Shown here: piece after piece, positions 58,601 through 64,000 of the stretch
Numbering within the stretch: position 1 is the stretch's first letter
Layout: each line of letters opens with the position of its first letter
Assembly (NCBI RefSeq): GCF_000002985.6
Contig: NC_003281.10
Location: 6,448,001-6,512,000 of the forward strand
Direction: 5' to 3'
Origin: Caenorhabditis elegans
Taxonomy: Eukaryota > Nematoda > Chromadorea > Rhabditida > Rhabditidae
Length of the DNA: 64,000 nt
The notes under the pieces: generated by a model
The model's database searches: none
What the model saw: only the letters and a program-made list of their open reading frames with translations
Told to the model about the DNA's origin: nothing
Translations under genes and position numbers: made by a program

Positions 58601-59625
58601 CTAAATGAAAATGTTTTCGACACATCCGTCATTTGCCGAGGCGTAAAAATGTGTAAGGCAAACGACATTAGCCCTGCTTCCTTGAATAAAAGGAATTGAT
58701 ACATCAATCCCACAAGTTATATGAAAACTTCATATATTTTCCAGTGTGTCCTCATTTGGAGCTGACTTGAATTCTGGAAATTTGGCGGGAAATTTCTATC
58801 TGAGTCAATTCGTTCAAGCAGCTGCAATTGCCCTATCTAAACTTGTAAGCCAACATTTTAATTTTTATCCTACTTCAACGATATTTCAATTTTCAGTCCA
58901 TTTTCCTCCTCGATCTCTTCATTCCATCATTCAACCGCCAACGCCTTCACCAAGTTCCCCAAATAATAATGATTGCTTGTTACACTACAATCATGGCATT
59001 GATGATTTCTCCAGACTCAGACTGTTCTAGCCAAGGGTCTAGGAATTTAGCGAGTAAGTGATCATCAGTTTTCTTTAATTTAACTATATCTATGTGCTTC
59101 AGTCATTATAATCAATATCATCGGCACTTCATTCATTGAGCTCACATGGGATGCATGCTATCTTGTAGCTGCGGAGATATTTCCTACGAGGATTAGAACG
59201 ATCGGTAACATTTTTTCGAGGGTGCAAGTAGTGGTAAAAAAGCCACTCTACCACTACTGGTGCAGTTTTTTTCATTTGAAAAAAGTTCTAAAACCTTAGC
59301 CTACTACTTTTTTTTAAAAACACATAGCAACTACTTCAAAATTTTCATAAATATTTCAAATATTTTTCCAGGCATTGGTACATGTTCTCTTCTTGCTCGA
59401 ATCGGTGCTCTTCTTGCCCCACAAATGGCCTATCTTTCTGAAATTTATCCACCAATTCCTTACATAATCGTTTGCTCAATCGGCATTATTTCATTGTTGA
59501 TTTCATGTTTCTTCCTACCAGATACAAAAGGAGTCGATCTCGGTGCTTTGGATCGTAATCCTTTGGAAGAGTCTGGAGATAACAAAGAAGAAGAAATTAG
59601 TGAAATTCAAATTGGGACAAATTAA
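52605..59625 (+). CDS. MFS organic-solute transporter, SLC22-like (copy 2)
   Basis: Exons 52605-52694, 52742-52821, 52869-53122, 57946-58091, 58137-58267, 58307-58516, 58745-58844, 58897-59053, 59103-59204 and 59372-59625 join in phase to 507 aa. The first five exon lengths (90, 80, 254, 146, 131) equal those of copy 1, and the G-H-L-G-D-H-F-G-R-K-P, L-P-E-S-P-K-W and L-P-D-T-K-G-V-D-L motifs are kept. Intron 3 has grown to 4.8 kb by a transposon landing in a resident tRNA gene. An extra intron (58517-58744) splits what is one exon in copy 1. The frame is open with no lesion, so it may still be functional if the giant intron is spliced. Gene predictors may break it in two. Confidence 0.85.
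53557..53619 (-). pseudogene. tRNA-Ser(GCU), 3' part of a transposon-split gene
   Basis: On the minus strand this reads TAAGGCG, the anticodon arm ATGGACT-GCT-AATCCAT, a variable arm, a T-arm with GAGTTCGAATCTC, and CCTGATC plus discriminator G. Joined to 57724-57745 without the duplicated TTA, it gives an 82-nt tRNA-Ser with a perfect 7-bp acceptor stem (GATCAGG with CCTGATC). As it stands, box A is 4.1 kb away from box B, so no normal tRNA can be made. Confidence 0.92.
54060..56150. repeat. 2.1-kb near-perfect palindrome inside the transposon
   Basis: Arms of about 1.0 kb (roughly 54060-55075 and 55130-56150) are reverse complements with only scattered differences, around a loop of about 55 nt. 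Examples: GGCTGAGCAGGTAGGAGCAC (left) and GTGCTCCTACCTGCTCAGCC (right). Each arm has an inner hairpin, ATCAACTACAAAGTTGT (54990-55006) with ACAACTTTGTAGTTGAT (55024-55040). Since it lies in an intron of a plus-strand gene, its RNA would fold into a very long double strand. Confidence 0.92.
56345..57540 (+). pseudogene. Exon-like fragments inside the transposon, unrecognised
   Basis: Several stretches have acceptor/donor pairs and coding-like base use: 56500-56579 (TTTCAG then F-P-T-L-R-R-R-F-I-R-G-S-D-T-E-S), 56628-56730, 56780-57000 and 57068-57200. I could not join them into one open frame; stops interrupt each candidate join. Either it is a decayed transposase or a captured host gene fragment. 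I recognise no family. Confidence 0.35.
57724..57745 (-). pseudogene. tRNA-Ser(GCU), 5' part of a transposon-split gene
   Basis: On the minus strand this reads GATCAGGTGGCCGAGTGGTTAA: the 5' acceptor strand and box A (TGGCCGAGTGG) up to the D-loop TAA. Its partner is at 53557-53619. Confidence 0.92.
58517..58744 (+). other. Extra intron in MFS copy 2, absent from copy 1
   Basis: GTCCAT...TTTTCCAG, 228 nt, splits the codon after W-F-S-T at an AG|T junction. In copy 1 the same codons are continuous (exon 48926-49244). The flanking residues align without gaps (W-F-S-T-S, then G-S-D-L-N-S-G-N against G-A-D-L-N-S-G-N). Confidence 0.85.
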
Positions 59626-60660
59626 AATTTAGCATAATATATTGACGGAGAACAATGTAGAATAGTTCAGGTGCTGAAACTGAAACTGATAGAAATAAAC
59701 TTGAAATTTTGTGGTGTTTTTTTGAATATTATAAAATGCACATAAAGGTGCACGGATTTGCATAAATAGGTATCTAATTGCAAAAAAGAATTCCGTTTTA
59801 ATAAGAATTGTACAGAATCTCCTGAATCTGTGCTCTTTTCATTTTCCCAAACATCTCCAATATGTACAGTTTTTCCCATTCTTTCGTGCTACAGTTTCCC
59901 CTTTTTTCTTTTTTCCTTTTTCCCTTTTTCCTTATTTCTCCTTTACCTTTAAAAGAGATGTTGTAGTAAAAGAGATACGTAGTAAAAGATCAAGTAGTAA
60001 AACAGTATTTGCCTTATAATTGTGACTCTTTTTCTTTGTTTTGAGAGCGTCTCAAATGTTTAATACATTTTTTTTACATGCCCGGAGAGTCCTATTTTAA
60101 AACGTGACAACTGAAACTTATTTTTTTCCAGAAGCTAACTTCTCGAAGAACTTCTCGATTCATCAAGTTGCAACTTACTCAATGGTGTCGATTAAAATGC
60201 ACACAAATTTTGAGTGTTTCCAAACGATTCTAGGTCAATGTCAGTAGTTATAACCATATGTTAGCAAAAAAATGTAACTATCATTGTAAGAGTTCGCTTT
60301 GGGAAATTTTTCCAATTTTAGTTATTTGGTGAAAAGTTCACCCAGTATATTTTGGAAACCATATTCTTATACCGATCCTATGAAATTCACTTTCACGTGT
60401 ATGTATTTTATAGTTTCCCGAACTTGTCCAAATGTTTTTTACCACCACTATTACCAAGATATTATGATCCTTTGTGTGAACTATGATAACCATCACGTTT
60501 TTATCACAATATTGCACGAATTCACATGAACCCTCACAAGTTTAAATGCCGATGTCGTCGACTGATCGCCACCGATCGAATTGTGTTACGCTCCGCCCGT
60601 TGAATAGGAAGATGTACAAAAGGGGGAAAAACACAGAGAAATTATATCATTGTAATCAAA
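59626..60660. other. Region between MFS copy 2 and the small secreted gene
   Basis: About 1 kb, AT-rich. It includes a C/T-rich tract (59890-59955) and AGTAGTAAAA-type short repeats near 59965-60005. No gene supported. The last 150 nt is presumably promoter. Confidence 0.45.
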
Positions 60661-61314
60661 ATGTTTTCATTCTCTTCATCTATCATTTTCTATGTTTTTC
60701 TAATCCTAATTGTGAACTTAATTGGCGAGAGTCATGGTTTCACATTATATCGAGCACAGAAACCAAGTCATCATTCTGGATCCGATAGGTGAGATTTTCA
60801 ATTTTAAAAAATTGAATAATCCCTTTTCAACTAAATTTCAAAAAAAAAAAAATGTTATTCTTCATACTGAAAATTCACAGAAATTTTGTTTCATGCTTGT
60901 AAATCGTTAAAAACCACCTGAATATTAATTTCAAAAAATAACGAAAAGAAAAGTCAGTGTGTTCTGAAATAAATTGGTCTCATCAAGAAACTCGTTTTTC
61001 CCGTAACTGTAATTCAAAAATTCCTATCACTTCTTGTTTGAATGCAAATAAGCAAAATGAAAACTGGTTGAAAAAAAAAGTTTTTTAAGCGTTCTAAAAG
61101 TCGAAACAGGTTTTATTATTCCATAAAATTTTCAAAGAATACATTTTGAAAGACCATATAGTTTGTATGAAAATCCAATTTCAGTCGAAACAAATCTGAA
61201 AATGTGGATCTCGACGAGACGGACGGTGACTCGTTCGATCGAATGAGAAGTGTGCTTGGAGGAATGAATCCATCTTTGGGATTGATGCATCGTATCAGAT
61301 ACCGCGAGAAATGA
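60661..61314 (+). CDS. Small secreted peptide precursor (85 aa)
   Basis: Two exons, 60661-60788 and 61185-61314, join in phase (GT donor at 60789, AATTTCAG acceptor). Residues 1-25 form a clean signal peptide (S-I-I-F-Y-V-F-L-I-L-I-V-N-L-I-G-E-S). The mature part of about 60 residues has a polar, Ser/Asp-rich middle and a basic amphipathic C-terminus (F-D-R-M-R-S-V-L-G-G-M, L-M-H-R-I-R-Y-R-E-K). It has no cysteines. A neuropeptide-like or antimicrobial-like product is possible; dibasic cleavage sites are not obvious. Each exon is too short to stand out alone. Confidence 0.6.
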
Positions 61315-61698
61315 CAGACGTCGAGGCTCGCGGAAAAATATTTACGACTTTCTGATCTCAAGACTTCGTGGTATCATGGGAAACATATTGATGCTATTGA
61401 TTTTGTTAATAATGATAAGAGAAATGAAGAAAATTGATGATTGTTTTGAGTTTCAAATTGTTTATTTTCTCAGAAGACACATGAAAGATTCGTGATTTGT
61501 GATAAACTGATAATGTGATTAGCAAAATATGATAACAGTGACATGGCGAAGAAAGGGGGTGGTTACGGTAACAAAGTGGAACGAATTTATTTATACAAGG
61601 GTGTCTTGGGAATCTTTTTCACTTCTGTAAAAACTCAGAAGAACATTTTTCAAAAGTTCTACCTTGCTACCGTAACCAATCTATCAAAATATGAAATG
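61315..61698. other. Convergent 3' spacer
   Basis: Lies between the 3' ends of the secreted peptide gene and the minus-strand receptor gene. No gene is supported. Confidence 0.45.
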
Positions 61699-63151
61699 TT
61701 ACATAGTTTTTGGAGGAGAGTCTGTGTGAAATGTGAAAAACGAGTCAAACCCGATCAAAATTATAAATACAGCAAATGTGAATCCGCAGAAAATGGTCAG
61801 AAGAATCCTGTCGAGCACATTTGCAAGGAATTCCCATTCCAAAGAGCACCTGCAATAAGTATACAGTAACTCGAGCTTCTGGAGTGTAAACAATTAAACA
61901 GGTTGCTCAAATGGCATAATTAATTTTCAAATGCTTTGTTATTATTAAATAAAAATTGAGTTACAGTTTTTTTTAATTTCCGGATAAATACTAAATAAAT
62001 TGAATAATCTCTATAAAAATATTTATTATTGAAAATTCTTGTTCTGTGTATTTCTTAACACATTTAAAATGACATGATTAATTTCCCACATCGTCCGCTG
62101 AATGACTACAAGCTACAGATTTTGTGACTTTTGCAAGTTTTTCTTGTGAAATAAGATCGTAGTTTTTGTGATTTGCTTCCACATATGTAAGTTATGGAAA
62201 AAATATTCAGAAACAAATAAAAATCTGGAAGATTTCGTTTCCACTCTATTCTGAAAATTTAAAAATGAACTAACCTTCTTTGCATTTTTTGCTTTTTGAC
62301 ACCTCTCGCCTGACTTGTGTCCATGCTCATTCGATATTGATTTTTACGAAGAGCTTTCATTTTTGCCTGGAAACAATCTTCTTTGATGACGTCACTTTGG
62401 AAACTCAATTTTCGAGAAAATGATTCGAGTTTTCTCATCTTCGAGACCAAGTAGTTAATACAATTTTCAAAGTGATGTCAACATAACTCAACAAGTTTTG
62501 AAATGAAACTCAGTGTTTTAGGAAGTGGATTTTTCTATTCACGGAACAAAAACTCTAAACTTAGTTTTCAAACAAAACTGACACATTTTCGGTATCTACA
62601 CTTTCAACGGCAATCTATTTTTAAATCTTTAGCTTGGTATTTTTTGATTGACCTGAACTTTACACTATATTTCACACCAACAACTAAAAAATAAAAACGA
62701 CCACGACTATGTGACGTGGCAAGAACAAAGTCGGTGTTATCAAAAAGGAACTGATAATAAATCATTATTAACATATCGAATAAAAAAACAATAATTTACG
62801 TGTTGTGTGTACTGTCTGGTTATCGTCGCCAGTCGAGCGGTATAACTGTACGTAGACTGAAGATCACACATCTGAGATGATATAGAACCAAAAAAATGTT
62901 GAGGATCGGCGCGAGTTGTGTGCTGAAATGAGAGGGAAAGGACACATATAGGCAACTAAACATTTGGGAGAAGATAAAGCAGATGACATGATACAACAAA
63001 GCGACATGTTGACTGGGGAGAAGGAAAAGGCAAAAGACTTACTGAAATAGGATCCATATGTTGCAAAAGAAGTGGGTCTAGATGTGTAGAGTGTCGCTGT
63101 TCGGATATCACTCCAAATTCTGTCCATAAATCGATTAAAGATGTTGGAGGA
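61699..63151 (-). CDS. Cys-loop (nicotinic-like) receptor subunit, 3' part
   Basis: Partial; the gene continues beyond 63151. Exons 63043-63151, 62800-62922, about 62275-62438 and 61699-61849 read in consistent phase on the minus strand. The first two code for the cytoplasmic M3-M4 loop (L-W-T-E-F-G-V-I-S-E-Q-R-H-S; F-G-S-I-S-S-Q-M-C-D-L; A-R-L-A-T-I-T-R-Q-Y). The third is basic (M-R-K-L-E-S-F-S-R-K). The last holds the pre-M4/M4 pattern W-E-F-L-A-N-V-L-D-R-I-L-L-T-I-F followed by a hydrophobic helix and a short tail ending at TAA. This is the C-terminus of a ligand-gated ion channel of the acetylcholine-receptor class. The acceptor of the third exon (CTCGAAG) is weak, so that boundary is unsure. 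Confidence 0.72.
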
Positions 63152-63189
63152 CTGAAATAAGGTAAGATTAATTAACGAGTCTTCTAGAA

Positions 63190-63780
63190 ATGAGTTCGAG
63201 ACTTAGGTCTAATTATTGATTGCAAGCTAAAGTTTGAACACCACATAGTTAAAGTTAGTTGTCTAGCCATGCTTAGGTCTAAACAAATTCTCAAAGCATT
63301 CTCCTCCAATTCCCCAAAGTTCTACGCCCACCTTTATAATACCTATGTTGCTCCCATTATGAATTATTGCTCGGAAGTCTATGCTCCCTACCCAAACTCA
63401 TTGCTTTCAGCAAAACTTGAACAACCTCTAAGGCACTTTACCAAGCGCGTTCTTCAAAGATGCAATACAAAATTCTCATCTTATGAAAATCGACTCAGTA
63501 TAATGGAGCTCCACTCCACCAGACACAATAGAATTAAGGCTCAATTGAAACTACTGTATAGACTGTTAACAGGTACCTCTCATTTTTCTAACCTTAGACA
63601 ATTTGTTACTTTCTCTAGTTCTAATAGGCACCCAATGATTTTAGTTAGGAAGGACAAATGCTCCACGCATTTCTTTGCTCTTATCATCCCAGTCTGGAAC
63701 AATTTATTCAAAAATGTAACGGTTTTTATGTCCCCCTATCAGTTCTGTGAATTTATTGATCTCAACATCCCCCGGTTATA
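63190..63780 (+). mobile_element. Non-LTR retrotransposon 3' fragment (end of reverse transcriptase ORF)
   Basis: The frame starting near 63197 reads L-G-L-I-I-D-C-K-L-K-F-E-H-H-I, the motif after the reverse-transcriptase thumb of CR1/Jockey-type LINEs. It runs open to the TAA at 63779-63781 with Y-V-A-P-I-M-N-Y-C-S-E-V, F-T-K-R-V-L-Q-R-C and V-W-N-N-L-F. Endonuclease and catalytic RT parts are absent: the insertion is 5'-truncated, as usual for LINEs. It lies antisense in, or at the edge of, the receptor gene. The ORF end is undamaged, so insertion is fairly young. Confidence 0.85.
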
Positions 63781-63900
63781 ACTACACTTTTACCTCCATT
63801 CTCTTCTTTCTCCCCGTTTCACCTGTTCCCTATTATCTTTTTTTCTTTTTTTTTTGTAACTTTTACTCGAGTTGAACTCTTTTAGGGTTCGTCTCGTTTT

Positions 63901-63939
63901 ATTTGGTTATTTCTCTTCTTTTTATTTGGTTATTTCTCT
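63901..63939 (+). repeat. Short tandem repeat at the LINE 3' end
   Basis: ATTTGGTTATTTCTCTT occurs at 63901-63917 and again at 63923-63939, about 120-160 nt after the RT stop. Short 3' tandem repeats, rather than poly-A, are typical of CR1-like elements. Confidence 0.7.
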
Positions 63940-64000
63940 TGATTTTTGAAAAAGACATATTTCACTTGAAAACCTATATTGAAAAATATAGAAGGAAATT

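Noticed and set aside
61543-61869. A 108-codon plus-strand frame with several Cys
   Set aside because: It overlaps the receptor's last exon on the other strand, where the W-E-F-L-A-N-V-L-D-R pattern with a following membrane helix and matching splice phases is far more convincing.

Overview
The window is nematode nuclear DNA and almost certainly Caenorhabditis. Introns are short (about 45-50 nt) with GTRAGT donors and TTTTCAG acceptors, intergenic DNA is AT-rich, and many start codons sit just after a splice acceptor, as expected for spliced-leader trans-splicing. The spliced products fit C. elegans: a 242-aa SET-1, an 89-aa dynein light chain and a 414-aa RPT-3. From memory, the gene order is that of the T26A5-F23F12 region of C. 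elegans chromosome III. Gene symbols rest on that recall plus the protein families. All exon models were assembled by hand and checked for reading-phase consistency.

Left part (1-27 kb) is dense and mostly housekeeping. An AVL9 homologue and set-1 (H4K20 methyltransferase) lie on the minus strand. Diverging from set-1 is jhdm-1 (KDM2-type JmjC demethylase), followed by the ALG1 mannosyltransferase. A POLE3-like histone-fold protein and dlc-1 lie on the minus strand, then nduf-2.2 (complex I 49-kDa subunit), an unrecognised 853-aa protein and a White-type ABCG half-transporter (wht-6) on the plus strand.

Middle part (27-43 kb) starts with a long, repeat-rich upstream region and zip-8, a PAR/NFIL3-like bZIP gene with a perfect PAR-type site upstream. 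It continues with a small minus-strand secreted Cys-rich gene, a long protein with chitin-binding domains at both ends of a coiled coil, and rpt-3.

Right part (43-64 kb) is accessory. There is an intact SRAB chemoreceptor gene head-to-head with a freshly broken SRAB paralogue, two tandem SLC22-like MFS transporters flanking an F-box/FBA_2 gene, a small secreted peptide gene, and the 3' part of a Cys-loop receptor gene with a non-LTR retrotransposon tail in its intron.

The most striking structure is in the large intron of the second MFS gene. A tRNA-Ser(GCU) gene is split in its D-loop by a 4.1-kb DNA transposon with a TTA target duplication and CACAGGTA terminal inverted repeats. The transposon carries a 2.1-kb near-perfect palindrome. 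The homologous intron of the first MFS gene keeps only the 3' part of the same tRNA, in opposite orientation and beginning exactly at the same D-loop breakpoint.
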